A stretch of 64,000 bases of DNA from Xaviernesmea oryzae (GTDB taxonomy: Bacteria; Pseudomonadota; Alphaproteobacteria; Rhizobiales; Rhizobiaceae): NCBI RefSeq assembly GCF_900109605.1, contig NZ_FOAM01000005.1:287534-351533 (forward strand), read 5' to 3'. Below are positions 16,391 to 25,500 of this stretch, one piece after another (position 1 is the stretch's first letter; every line of letters starts with the position of its first letter). The translations under genes and the position numbers were made by a program. Below the pieces are notes generated by a model. It saw only the letters and a program-made list of their open reading frames with translations, did not search any database and was not told the DNA's origin.

Positions 16391-17323
16391 TTATGCGGTG
16401 CGTGTCGCCTCGACGTCGCGCACGGCGAGATCGGCAAGCGCCAGTGCGGCCTCGCGCGTAGCAGCGGCGGCGATGAAACGGCCATTGTGGCAGAAGCTCG
16501 CGCCCTTGACGCCGCTGGCCGCCTCGAGATCGGCGCCGGTCAAGCCAGCCCAGGCGGCGGGAAGATCGGCCCGCAGCTCGAAGCCTTCCTCAGACCTGCG
16601 GATGCCGGTCAGGCACCAATCACTGTCGCGCGGATGAACGACGAAGAGCAGGTGGTCGGCCCCGGCCTTGACCACCGCCGAGCGGAACGGCATGCCCATC
16701 GGCAATTCCAGGATGTGTCCCGGTCCGGCGGTCTCGATCGCTCTCAGCACCACGGCCTCGGCGCGCAGCTTCGCGTGGATTCCCCCGATCTTGGCCTCGA
16801 CGAAGCTACGGGCAATACCGACAGCGCCGTGAAAGGCCCGGTCGGTCGCCGTCGGATCCGGATCGTCGAAGGGCGGCTTGAGCGTTTCGAGAAGCGAGGA
16901 CAGTGTCAGGCCCGCCAATGGCCCGGCGCTTTCCGGGTTCAGAGCGCCATTGTCCGCGAGATCGATCGGCAGGACGAAGCTGGTATCGAACGCTTCATGC
17001 ACCGTCTCGATCCAACCGGTCGGAACGGCCTGGGCCGCGAGATAATCACGACCGAAATGTTTCCAGATCAGGCCGAAGGAGCTGAAAGGCTGTCCATCCG
17101 GGCGCATCGGCGCGCCACGCTGGTGGTGATCGAAGATGCCGAGCTGTGCATCATAGGCGCCGCCGACATCATAGACGATCCGGTCCTCGCCGGCCGTGAT
17201 CCACTCGCGCGCGCGGCTGCGCACGAGCTGGGCATCGGGAAAAAGCCGCGTGAGAACGACGCTGGACAGCACCTCGTCCGCGTGAAAGCCGCCGGAATGC
17301 GTAACAAGAAAATTCGGAGCCAT
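16391..17323 (-). CDS. MYG1 family (UPF0160) protein, predicted DHH-type exonuclease
   Basis: A 310-residue protein from the ATG at 17323 (MAPNFLVTHSGGFHADE). In-frame ATGs at 17338 and 17482 give longer, unconserved starts. The HSGGFHADE motif and the DHH-like GIFDHHQRG are the metal-binding signatures of the MYG1/UPF0160 family. Its eukaryotic member is a 3'-5' RNA exonuclease; the bacterial role is not established. It is convergent with the SorC-type gene and sits alone on its strand before the MucR-like gene. Confidence 0.85.
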   Translation of the reverse strand: MAPNFLVTHSGGFHADEVLSSVVLTRLFPDAQLVRSRAREWITAGEDRIVYDVGGAYDAQLGIFDHHQRGAPMRPDGQPFSSFGLIWKHFGRDYLAAQAVPTGWIETVHEAFDTSFVLPIDLADNGALNPESAGPLAGLTLSSLLETLKPPFDDPDPTATDRAFHGAVGIARSFVEAKIGGIHAKLRAEAVVLRAIETAGPGHILELPMGMPFRSAVVKAGADHLLFVVHPRDSDWCLTGIRRSEEGFELRADLPAAWAGLTGADLEAASGVKGASFCHNGRFIAAAATREAALALADLAVRDVEATRTA

Positions 17324-17671
17324 GCCGGCGCGACCCATCGTTTCGTGAGGATGGAACGGCACATACTCGCTTGCAGCAGGCAGAACAACCCACTCGGCCA
17401 GCGGATCGCTTCCAGACAACAGATCTTGCCACAAACCGCACAGCTCGAAGCGCGGAGGGCCGCCAACAAGATCGGCATCCAAAGCAGACCCTGGGCCAAG
17501 TCTTCGACACAGAGGAGCTTGCCGCCGGCAGGAACGCCGACCAAAAACCGGCGACAGCCAGGAAAAAACGGGCAGGCTTCAGCCCAGATGTCTCTTAAGC
17601 CTCGCCTTTCCTGACGAACAGAATCGCGACAGAGCCTGCATCGATCCTGTCACAAGAAAGTCCGCAAGTGC
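17324..17671. other. 348-bp gap without a supported gene
   Basis: Open frames here are short and resemble no known protein. It contains the upstream region of the MYG1 gene and the 3' region of the mucR-like gene. I see no clear terminator or repeat. Confidence 0.5.
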
Positions 17672-18391
17672 TTACGCGTCCTGTTCATCTTCCGTCGAAG
17701 CAGGCGTTGCAACGGCGTTGTCGGCGCCGGACCGAGGTGCGTCATCCGTAACCTTCGCCGAACGCTTTCGTGGCTTGGCAGTCTTGGCGGAGGGGGCAGA
17801 GGTGGGGCGCGCCTTCGCGGCGGTCTTGCGGCCCTTGGCGGGCGCCTTCTTGGCGGGAGCATCGGCCGCCTCGCTTACCGTCTCAGCGGGGGCAGCATCA
17901 GCAACGGTCTCGCTTTCGGCGGAGGCTGGCGCGGCGGCGCGGCGGCCGAGACCGATACGCTTGGCAGCAGCGCGGCGTAGCTCGGAATAGGACGGGGCGA
18001 CCAGAGGATAGTCGGCCGGCAGATCGTAACGTTCGCGATATTGCATGGGTGACAGGCCATGGCGCGCCAGATGCTGCTTCAGCGCGCGGTAGGGCTTACC
18101 ATCGATCATGCTGATGATGACGTCGGCAGATGCCAGGCTCTCTTCGACGGAGACGGCCGGCTTGTAGGTCTGAGCTTCCTCCACGGGCGCGACAGGGGTC
18201 TCCTGCGCCTGGGGCTCTTCGGCGTCAGAGCCCTGCGCAGGCACAGCGGTCGGTGCATCGCCCGTCAAAGCCGCGCGGGTGGCACGCACGAGCGTGGGAA
18301 GATCCTGACTGGCGACGGGGTTGTTGACCAGATAGGCGCTCAGCAACTGTACTGTCAGATGGGCATAGTCAGGTTGCTCAGCGAGGGCCAT
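17672..18391 (-). CDS. MucR/Ros-family regulator with lysine/alanine-rich C-terminal tail
   Basis: A 239-residue protein; canonical MucR/Ros proteins have about 140. The start at 18391 follows AAGGA. Residues 10-44 match the MucR N-terminal oligomerisation region (LTVQLLSAYLVNNPV). Residues about 90-150 match the zinc-finger/DNA-binding domain (DGKPYRALKQHLARHGLSP, then DLPADYPLVAPSYSE and IGLGRR). The zinc-ligand cysteines of Ros are replaced by Ser94 and Asp97, while His107 and His111 remain, as in the zinc-free Mesorhizobium homologues. Residues about 178-214 form a Lys/Ala/Pro-rich tail (KKAPAKGRKTAAKARP) like histone H1, ending in an acidic stretch. MucR proteins act as H-NS-like AT-rich DNA binders. 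Confidence 0.85.
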   Translation of the reverse strand: MALAEQPDYAHLTVQLLSAYLVNNPVASQDLPTLVRATRAALTGDAPTAVPAQGSDAEEPQAQETPVAPVEEAQTYKPAVSVEESLASADVIISMIDGKPYRALKQHLARHGLSPMQYRERYDLPADYPLVAPSYSELRRAAAKRIGLGRRAAAPASAESETVADAAPAETVSEAADAPAKKAPAKGRKTAAKARPTSAPSAKTAKPRKRSAKVTDDAPRSGADNAVATPASTEDEQDA

Positions 18392-18632
18392 ATCAAATCC
18401 TTGGCGTTGTGACGGGATAACATGCTCTATTGGAAGACTCAGCAATGTACGTCGCGGCAAACAAAGTCAAGCCGATTGCCGGGATGAAATGCTTTGGCGA
18501 AAACATCTTCAACATATCGAGTTTACTTGGCGATCATCAATACATCCTTGGGTTGGCGCTCGCAAGATTTACGCTCAACATGGTGTACAATTTGAAGAGG
18601 TAGCTTTCTGGAAATATCCCGCTGCGGAGGTC

Positions 18633-19526
18633 TCAGATCTCCGGGAAGTTCCTGGCCAAATGATCGATCAAAGCGCGGACAGCCGGCGGAAGGCCGCGCC
18701 GCGTGGTGAACACGAGATGGACGATGCCATCGGGACTGCGCCAGTCCGGAAGAACATGCACGAGCCGCCCCGCCTCGATCTGCGCACGGCAGGCATGATC
18801 GGGCAGGAAGGCAACGCCCAGCCCTTCAGCCGCTGCCTCGCAGAGGAGCGTGAAGTCCGCACAAGCCATGCGTGGCTCATGGCGCAGGACATGGCGCGTG
18901 CCGTCGTCGCGCTCCAATGTCCATTCCGCATCGACGGGCCTGTCATTGACATCCAGCGTGGGGAAACAGCCGAGCGCGTCGATATCCGTGCCAAGTGCGC
19001 GCGCCATGCTCGGACTAGCGACCAGGATCCAGCGTGATCGGCCAAGCGAGCGCATGGTCAGCGAGGCATCGCTGGTCAGCGCGCGGCGCACCCTGAGCGC
19101 GATATCGACGCGCTCCTCGATCAGATCCACGGCGCGATCGGTAATGACGAGCTGAAACTGCACACGGGGATAGCGCAACAGGAAGCGGCGCAGCAGCGCT
19201 GAAACGAGAGGCGACAGTCCCTTCGGACAGCTCATGCGGATGCGCCCATGCGGCTCCGCCTGCGCTTCGGCCACCAGCGCCTCCGCTCTCTCGGCTTCCA
19301 TCATCATCGCCCGGCAGCGTTCGTAAAAGCTCTGCCCGACCTCGGTGATGCGAAAGCGGCGGCTGGATCGCTCGATCAGGCGCACACCAAGTCTCGTCTC
19401 CAGCGCGGCGATGCGGCGGCTGAGCTTGGACTTGGGTTCGCCAAGCGCCCGCCCCGCCGCGGTAAAACCGCCGTGGGTGACGACCTCGGCGAAATAGACA
19501 TAATCATTCAGATCGGCGCGCATCAT
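18633..19526 (-). CDS. LysR-family regulator divergent from an SDR gene
   Basis: A 297-residue LysR-type regulator with an N-terminal helix-turn-helix (FTAAGRALGEPKSKLSRRIA, residues about 21-40) and a type 2 periplasmic-binding effector domain. It is divergent from the SDR gene at 19637, with 110 bp between starts, the classical arrangement in which the LysR protein controls the divergent gene. A second in-frame ATG is one codon downstream. Confidence 0.92.
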   Translation of the reverse strand: MMRADLNDYVYFAEVVTHGGFTAAGRALGEPKSKLSRRIAALETRLGVRLIERSSRRFRITEVGQSFYERCRAMMMEAERAEALVAEAQAEPHGRIRMSCPKGLSPLVSALLRRFLLRYPRVQFQLVITDRAVDLIEERVDIALRVRRALTSDASLTMRSLGRSRWILVASPSMARALGTDIDALGCFPTLDVNDRPVDAEWTLERDDGTRHVLRHEPRMACADFTLLCEAAAEGLGVAFLPDHACRAQIEAGRLVHVLPDWRSPDGIVHLVFTTRRGLPPAVRALIDHLARNFPEI

Positions 19527-19636
19527 CGTTCCTCCTGTGGAACGCTATGTGCCATGTTTGCCGGCTTTCAGCATCATCGTTCCAGGCGCATTTCTGTGTT
19601 GCGGCACGACAGCTGTGCAACACAAGAGAAACGACA

Positions 19637-20392
19637 ATGACAAACAGGTTTGAAAACAAGGTCGTAGTGGTCACGGGCGCAACCAGCGGCATCGGGCTTG
19701 CCACGGCCAAGGCGTTCGCAGCAGAAGGTGCGTCGGTTTTCATCACCGGGCGCCGGCAGGCGGCGCTGGAAGCGGCAGTCGCGGCGATCGGCGGCCGGAT
19801 CACCGGCGTGCGCGGCGACATGGCGAAACTCGAGGATATCGATCGGCTCTATGATGCCGTCCAGCAGGAGCATGGCCAGATCGACGCCGTCTTCGCCAAT
19901 GCCGGCGGCGGTGAATTCGCACCATTCGGCGCCATCAGCGAAGAGCATTTTTACGCGACCTTCGACACCAATGTGAAGGGCGTATTGTTTACCGCGCAGA
20001 AGGCGCTGCCGCTTCTCAAGGATGGCGGCGCGATCGTGCTCACCGGCTCCACGGCAGGCACCGAGGGAACGCCGGCCTTCAGCGTCTATTCGGCCACGAA
20101 AGCGGCGGTGCGCAGCTTCGCGCGCAACTGGATCCTCGATCTGAAGGAGCGGCGCATTCGCGTCAATGTCGTCAGTCCCGGCGCAACCCGAACGCCGGGC
20201 CTTGTCGGTCTTGCCGGCGAGGATGCGGGTGAGCAGCAAGGTCTTCTCGACTTTCTCGCCTCGCGCATTCCGCTCGGCCGCGTCGGAGAAGCCGAGGAGA
20301 TCGCCAAGGCGGTGCTGTTCCTCGCATCTGAGGATGCAAGCTTCATCAACGGCATCGAACTCTTCGTGGATGGCGGCCAGGCCCAGGTGTAA
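19637..20392 (+). CDS. Short-chain dehydrogenase, probable LysR-controlled
   Basis: A 251-residue SDR starting at 19637 (MTNRFENKVVVVTGATSGIG). It has TGATSGIG, NAGG, a catalytic Ser (LTGSTAG) and Tyr-X3-Lys (VYSATK), and a C-terminal NGIELFVDGG. The divergent LysR gene upstream is the probable activator. This SDR/LysR pair is common in rhizobia and often linked to quinone or xenobiotic reduction, but substrate is not defined. It converges on the GMC oxidoreductase gene, with a GC hairpin between them. Confidence 0.9.
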   Translation: MTNRFENKVVVVTGATSGIGLATAKAFAAEGASVFITGRRQAALEAAVAAIGGRITGVRGDMAKLEDIDRLYDAVQQEHGQIDAVFANAGGGEFAPFGAISEEHFYATFDTNVKGVLFTAQKALPLLKDGGAIVLTGSTAGTEGTPAFSVYSATKAAVRSFARNWILDLKERRIRVNVVSPGATRTPGLVGLAGEDAGEQQGLLDFLASRIPLGRVGEAEEIAKAVLFLASEDASFINGIELFVDGGQAQV

Positions 20393-20426
20393 GCGCCGCG
20401 CGCCTGCTCATGTCGACGCGCGCCAT

Positions 20427-20460
20427 CCTCGCGCAAACCCGCGCCGCGCTGTGCGCGAGG
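20427..20460. terminator. GC hairpin between convergent genes
   Basis: CCTCGCGCA (20427-20435) and TGCGCGAGG (20452-20460) form a perfect 9-bp stem with a 16-nt loop between two convergent genes. It may serve as a bidirectional terminator, though U-tracts are lacking. Confidence 0.5.
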
Positions 20461-20464
20461 CGTC

Positions 20465-22084
20465 TCAGCTCTCCGCAAGGATGATCGCCGCGCCCTTTTC
20501 CGCCACCATCATCGTCGGCGCATTGATGTTGCCGGCGGTGATATTGGGGAAGATCGACGCATCGACGATGCGCAGGCCGGCAAGTCCGTGCACCCTCAGC
20601 TTGGCATCGACCACGGCACAGCGGGCGTCCGGACCCATCGCGGCCGAGCCGCAGAGATGGTAGATCGAGCCGGCCGATTGGCGAAAATAGGCCAGCAACG
20701 CCTCATCGCTGCGCGCCTCGGCCGAAGGCGGCATTTCGGCTTCGGTGATGGCGCGCAGTGCCGGCGCTTCCATGATCTGGCGCACCAGCCGGCTGCCGGC
20801 CACCACCTCCTCTTCGTCCCGCACCGTTGTGAGATAGTTGGGCTGGATCGCGGGCGCATCGGCTGGATCGGGCGAGCGGATGGTCACGCTGCCACGGCTC
20901 GTCGGCCGGCAGGCATTGAAAGCCAGCAGAAAGCCGGAATAGGGCTCCGGCTTCAGCCCGGCCTTTGGGTCGGCAGGGATACGGTAGGACAGCGGATTGA
21001 AGTAGAGCTGGATATTCGGCCGGTCCGCTCCGGGGCCGGCGCGCAAGAAGGCACCAGCTTGGTTGACGCTGAGCGCCAATGGCCCCTTGCGCGTGAGCAG
21101 ATAGCGCAGCGCGTGGCGCGCCTGGCCGAAGAGGGAGCCGAGCTCGTCATTCAGCGTCGGGACGGTGGAGCGATAGTAAAAGCTCGTGCAGAGATGATCC
21201 TGCAGGTGTTGTCCGACAGCCGGCAGATGATGCAGCACGGGAAGGCCCAGCGCTTGCAGCAGCGCGCCATCACCTAAGCCGGAGAGCTGGAGAAGCTTCG
21301 GCGTATCGATCGCGCCGGCGGACAGGATCACCTCACATCGCGCATCATAAGTGGCCATGCCTGCCGGCCCCATCACCTCGATGCCCGTCGCCCGGGCTTC
21401 CGCCGAAACAAGGATCCGGCGAACCTGCGTGTTGCGCAGGAGGGTAAGGTTCGCGCGCTTCAGGGCCGGACGCAGATAGGCCATGGAGGACGAACAGCGC
21501 ATGCCGTTGCGCGTGTTGATGTCATAAATGCCGGCGCCTTCGATGCTGTCCCCGTTGAAATCGGGGTTCAGCGGCCACTGCAGCTGCGCGCAGGCATCAA
21601 GAAAACGATCGGTGATCGGATGGGCCTGGCCGCGCATGGGCGTGACGTGGATAGGACCGTCCCCGCCGTGCCAGGGGCTGTCGCCGGCGGCATGGGTTTC
21701 CAGCTTACGGAAATGGGGCAACACATCCTCATAGCCCCAGCCCACATTGCCGGCCGCCTTCCAGTCCTCGAAGTCGTCCTTTGCGCCGCGCACGAAGATC
21801 ATGGCGTTGATCGAGCCTGAGCCGCCCTGCACCCGCCCGCGTGGCGCGTAGATCCGGCGACTGTTCAAAGCCGGTTCGGGCTCGCTCCAATACATCCAGT
21901 TGACCCGGGGGTCATAATAGGACCGCGCATAGCCGATTGGGATGCGGAACCAGGGCGAGCTGTCGCGCCCACCCGCTTCCACCAGCAAAACCCGGTGCCG
22001 GCCGCTCTCGCTCAGGCGGGCGGCGAGGATACAGCCGGCCGATCCGGCGCCGACGATGATGTAATCATAGGCCGCGCGCGCCAT
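20465..22084 (-). CDS. GMC-family FAD-dependent oxidoreductase
   Basis: A 539-residue flavoprotein with the FAD-binding IIVGAGSAGC at the N-terminus and VEAGG after it. It also has the GMC signature PRGRVQGGSGSINAM and the C-terminal active-site histidine in SIYHLCGSAAMG, with NITAGNINAPTMM following. GMC enzymes oxidise alcohols such as choline, alkyl or sugar alcohols. The start at 22084 lies two bases after the stop of the enolase-superfamily gene, so the two are translationally coupled and probably act on the same compound. A signal peptide is absent, so it is cytoplasmic. Confidence 0.92.
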   Translation of the reverse strand: MARAAYDYIIVGAGSAGCILAARLSESGRHRVLLVEAGGRDSSPWFRIPIGYARSYYDPRVNWMYWSEPEPALNSRRIYAPRGRVQGGSGSINAMIFVRGAKDDFEDWKAAGNVGWGYEDVLPHFRKLETHAAGDSPWHGGDGPIHVTPMRGQAHPITDRFLDACAQLQWPLNPDFNGDSIEGAGIYDINTRNGMRCSSSMAYLRPALKRANLTLLRNTQVRRILVSAEARATGIEVMGPAGMATYDARCEVILSAGAIDTPKLLQLSGLGDGALLQALGLPVLHHLPAVGQHLQDHLCTSFYYRSTVPTLNDELGSLFGQARHALRYLLTRKGPLALSVNQAGAFLRAGPGADRPNIQLYFNPLSYRIPADPKAGLKPEPYSGFLLAFNACRPTSRGSVTIRSPDPADAPAIQPNYLTTVRDEEEVVAGSRLVRQIMEAPALRAITEAEMPPSAEARSDEALLAYFRQSAGSIYHLCGSAAMGPDARCAVVDAKLRVHGLAGLRIVDASIFPNITAGNINAPTMMVAEKGAAIILAES

Positions 22085-22086
22085 GG

Positions 22087-23304
22087 CTAACCAAGCGCCG
22101 GTGCGAAGGCTTTCACGTCGGCCGGCTTGTCGTCCATCTGCAGATGCAGGCGCGTTCCCCGGTAAGGCGAATGCCGGGCAACGGCATCGCGATCGAGCTC
22201 CACGCCGAGCCCCGGCTCCTCGGAAGGGATGAGATAACCATCCTCGAAACGCAGCGGCTTTGTCAGGATCTCGGCGTAGAAGCCGGAGAAATCGACGATG
22301 GCTTCGTGAATCAGGAAATTCGGCGAGGCGGCGGCCAGTTGGATGCTGGCGGCAGCGCCGATCGGGCCGTTGTAGAGGTGCGGCGCGATCACGGCATAAT
22401 GCGCCTCCGCCATGCCCGCGATCTTCTTGCATTCAAGAATGCCGCCGGCCCGCGCGACGTTCATCTGCAGGATCGACGCTGCGCCAGTTTCCAGCACCCG
22501 CTGAAATTCGTATTTCGTCGTCAGCCGTTCGCCTGTCGCAATGGGGATCGAGGTCTTGCCCGCCACCTCGGCCATGGCTCTTTCCTGGCCCGGCGGCACG
22601 GGCTCCTCCAACCAGAGCGGATCATAGCGCTCCAAACGCCGCGCAAGGCGGATCGCCGAGGCAGGGGCCATTTGCCCATGGGTGCCGAAGAGGAGGTCGG
22701 CGCGGTTGCCGACGGCTTCGCGCAGCCGGGCGCAAAACACCTCGCACCGCTCCATCACCGCCAGCGAAAGATGGTGGCCGGAATAGGCGGTATAAGGCCC
22801 GGCCGGATCGAATTTGAGCGCGGTGAAGCCCATGTCGAGCATCTCAAGCGCACAAGCGGCGGCGAGGTCCGGATCGTTGTAATCATAGGCGCCGGCGGCA
22901 TTCTTGGGGTAGAGATAGGTGTAGGCGCGCAGCCGGTCATGAACCCGGCCGCCAATGAGCTTGTGCACCGGCTTGCCGGCCGCCTTGCCGATGATGTCCC
23001 AGCAGGCGATCTCCAGCCCGGAGACGATGCCCATCATCGTCGCGTCCGGCCGCTGGGTAAAGCCGCTGGAATAGGCCAACCGCCAGAAGCGCTCGATATC
23101 GTGCGGATCATGGCCGAGCAGATAGCGCTGAAACACATCCTCGATCAGCGGCACCAGCGCATTCGGATCGAAAGCGGTGGAATAGATTTCCCCGACCCCC
23201 TCGATGCCGTCCTTGGTCTGAAGACGCACGAAGATCCAGTACATTCCGCCGATATGCGGCGGTGGCACGGCAACGACATCGGTGGAAAGGGAAGCGATCT
23301 GCAC
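22087..23304 (-). CDS. Mandelate racemase/enolase-superfamily sugar-acid dehydratase
   Basis: A 405-residue enolase-superfamily member. The GTG at 23304 is chosen because GGAGGAG stands just upstream and the frame before it is not conserved. Family features are the N-terminal capping domain (GLEIACWDIIGKAAGKPVHK), the barrel metal-site regions LFGTHGQM, WLEEPVPP and ATGERLTT, and the C-terminal APHLYNGPIGAAAS. Members dehydrate or cycloisomerise sugar acids. Together with the coupled GMC oxidoreductase it could process an oxidised sugar or uronic compound. The specific substrate is unknown. Confidence 0.88.
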   Translation of the reverse strand: MQIASLSTDVVAVPPPHIGGMYWIFVRLQTKDGIEGVGEIYSTAFDPNALVPLIEDVFQRYLLGHDPHDIERFWRLAYSSGFTQRPDATMMGIVSGLEIACWDIIGKAAGKPVHKLIGGRVHDRLRAYTYLYPKNAAGAYDYNDPDLAAACALEMLDMGFTALKFDPAGPYTAYSGHHLSLAVMERCEVFCARLREAVGNRADLLFGTHGQMAPASAIRLARRLERYDPLWLEEPVPPGQERAMAEVAGKTSIPIATGERLTTKYEFQRVLETGAASILQMNVARAGGILECKKIAGMAEAHYAVIAPHLYNGPIGAAASIQLAAASPNFLIHEAIVDFSGFYAEILTKPLRFEDGYLIPSEEPGLGVELDRDAVARHSPYRGTRLHLQMDDKPADVKAFAPALG

Positions 23305-23666
23305 TGTCCTGCTCCTCCATGCCTCCTGCGCCGGCTGCCAGCGGATATCCGGCCATGCTCGCGCAGATACCAATGACGCAGCCGCCCCGGACCGTCCATC
23401 CTGGTCGCATCATCACGGCAAGCGTAAAGCGCAATTTGGCTGAGGATATCGCAAGGCCGCCATTGGCAGGCCGAACCGCGGCATGATGCGCATAGCGAGC
23501 GCCCCATCACGAAAAAAAGCCGCGAGGCGGATGCCGCGAGAGAGATATGTAGATGTGTTGGAGGCGCGCCTCGTCAGCGGCAAGCGTGCCGCTTGACGAT
23601 CGGCGGGCGCAATCGAAACCCAACGCAGGCAGAGCCGACGGGATCAGCCATGCCCGCGACATCAGT
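23305..23666. other. 362-bp gap, probable promoter region only
   Basis: It lies between the flavin-monooxygenase gene and the enolase-superfamily gene, both minus strand. No coding frame is convincing. It must hold the promoter for the two-gene dehydratase/GMC operon, but no clear box could be identified. Confidence 0.5.
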
Positions 23667-25073
23667 TCATTCGGCGGCCACCCGCCGTTCGGCCGCTTCG
23701 CGGCGCTTGACCGCCTCGATATCGCGATAGCGGTCGGCCGGGTGTGTCTTCGGCAAATACGGCCCCTGGCCAAAGAGCTTTTCCCGCAGCGTGCCGGGCT
23801 TGTAAGCCGTCGGATAGGCACCGCGCGCCTGCAATTCCGGAACGATGTAGCCGACGATGTCTTCAAAGCTATCTGGCGTCACGGCATAGGCGATGTTGAA
23901 GCCGTCGACATCGGTCTCTTCAACCCATTCCTGGAGGATATCGGCGATCCGGCCAGGGGAACCGACGAAGACCGGCCCCATACCGCCAATGCCTCCAAAT
24001 TTCGCGAGCTCGTCGATCGTCCAGGTTTTGTCGCCGCCGGCGATATGCTCGACAAAGGAGTGGATGGCGTTGGTTTCGATCCGTTCGACCACGTCGGTGG
24101 GCGCATATTGGCCGAAATCGATACCGCTCCAGCCGGACATGAAGGTGAGCGAGCCGTCATAAGAAATATAGCGGCGATAATCCTCGAACTTGGCCTGCGC
24201 CTTGGCCTCGGTTTCGTCGGTGATCAGGGTCACCAGCGTATAGATGAAGACCGACTTCGGATCGCGCCCGGCTTCCGCGATCCGCTGCCGGATATCGGCG
24301 ACATAGGCCTTCAGCACGCTCTTGGTCGGCGCGGCGACGAAGATGCACTCCGCATGCGCGGCGGCGAAGGCCTTGCCGGGCCCGGAAGCACCCGCCTGAT
24401 AGAGAACCGGCGTGCGCTGCGGCGAAGGCTCGGTCAGCCCATAGCCCGGCACCTCGAAGAACTGCCCCTTATGGCCGATCTCATGCACTTTTTCCGGATG
24501 GGTGAAGACGCGGTTTTCGCGGTCGCGCACCACCGCGCCTTCCTCCCAGGAGCCCTCAAGGAGCTTGTAGAGAACCTCGACATATTCGGCCGCGACTTCA
24601 TAGCGATTGTCGTGGCGGCGAAGGCCACCCTGGCCGACGTTCTTGGCACCGCTTTCGAGATAGGAGGTGACGATGTTCCAGCCGACCCGGCCCTTGCTGT
24701 GATGATCGGCGGTCGCGATCCGGCGGGCGAAGGTGTAGGGATGTTCGAACGAGGTCGAGGCGGTGATGCCGATCCCTAAATGCTCGGTGGCCAGCGCGAT
24801 CGGCGCGGCGAGTTGCAGCGGATCGTTGACAGGCAATTGCGCCGCCTGATGGATCGCGTGGTAATTCGAGCCCTTGTAGACGTCGTAGTAGCCGATGACA
24901 TCGGCGATGAAGATCCCGTCGAAAATGCCCCGCTCCAGCGTCCGGGCCAGATCCTGCCAGTAGTCGAGATCCTTGTAGGTCCAAGATTTGTCGCGCGGAT
25001 GCGCCCAGAGGCCCGGCGATTGATGCCCGACGCAGTTCATGTCGAAGGCATTGAAACGAATATGACGCGCCAT
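23667..25073 (-). CDS. Flavin-dependent monooxygenase, NtaA/SnaA/DszA family
   Basis: A 468-residue two-component FMNH2-dependent monooxygenase of the bacterial-luciferase fold. Motifs include GLWAHPRDKSWTYKDLDYW, RGIFDGIFIADVIGYYDVY, GRVGWNIVTSYLES and TPVLYQAGASGPGKAFAA. The family includes nitrilotriacetate monooxygenase NtaA and dibenzothiophene-sulfone monooxygenase DszA, which split C-N or C-S bonds. No flavin reductase is adjacent. It is divergent from the encapsulin/cysteine-desulfurase operon, so a role in organosulfur use is possible but only inferred. Confidence 0.88.
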   Translation of the reverse strand: MARHIRFNAFDMNCVGHQSPGLWAHPRDKSWTYKDLDYWQDLARTLERGIFDGIFIADVIGYYDVYKGSNYHAIHQAAQLPVNDPLQLAAPIALATEHLGIGITASTSFEHPYTFARRIATADHHSKGRVGWNIVTSYLESGAKNVGQGGLRRHDNRYEVAAEYVEVLYKLLEGSWEEGAVVRDRENRVFTHPEKVHEIGHKGQFFEVPGYGLTEPSPQRTPVLYQAGASGPGKAFAAAHAECIFVAAPTKSVLKAYVADIRQRIAEAGRDPKSVFIYTLVTLITDETEAKAQAKFEDYRRYISYDGSLTFMSGWSGIDFGQYAPTDVVERIETNAIHSFVEHIAGGDKTWTIDELAKFGGIGGMGPVFVGSPGRIADILQEWVEETDVDGFNIAYAVTPDSFEDIVGYIVPELQARGAYPTAYKPGTLREKLFGQGPYLPKTHPADRYRDIEAVKRREAAERRVAAE

Positions 25074-25309
25074 GAGCCGATCCTGAAGAAGCGATGATCC
25101 AGCCCCTCTTATCGGTCATTCCAGAGCGACAATAACAGTAAATCTATTTTTTTGGTGGACAAATTTGGAGAAAATCCTTCCCTGCACTGACCATTTCGCC
25201 AGATGCCGTGCTTATGGCGGCACGCTATTCCGGCTTTCCTTCTGGACCCTTACGGCAACAATGTAAGCCGCTGCGCGGACAAGTAGAATTTTGTAGAAGG
25301 AAATCAGTA

Positions 25310-25394
25310 ACAAGCAATGCATTCTGGATTATTATTTTTTTATAGAAAAAAATACTCATATATAGAAAAATCAAGAAAAACAATCTTGTTTAGC
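25310..25394. promoter_or_regulatory. AT-rich island upstream of the encapsulin operon
   Basis: In the 427-bp gap between the divergent monooxygenase and encapsulin genes, about 85 bp is strongly A/T-rich and includes a perfect 9-bp A/T dyad: TATTTTTTT (25333-25341) and AAAAAAATA (25346-25354) around ATAG. This contrasts with the GC-rich surroundings. It is a candidate promoter or UP element, a bent-DNA site, or a target for an H-NS-like protein such as MucR. Confidence 0.5.
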
Positions 25395-25500
25395 GGGCTT
25401 GTCGGCCTATTGGACGGCGGCTAAGCGTCGGGCATCGTTTCGTCGATTGCTAAAATATGAATCGGCGTCGCGTGTCCACCTCCTCAGACGGAAGAACTCG

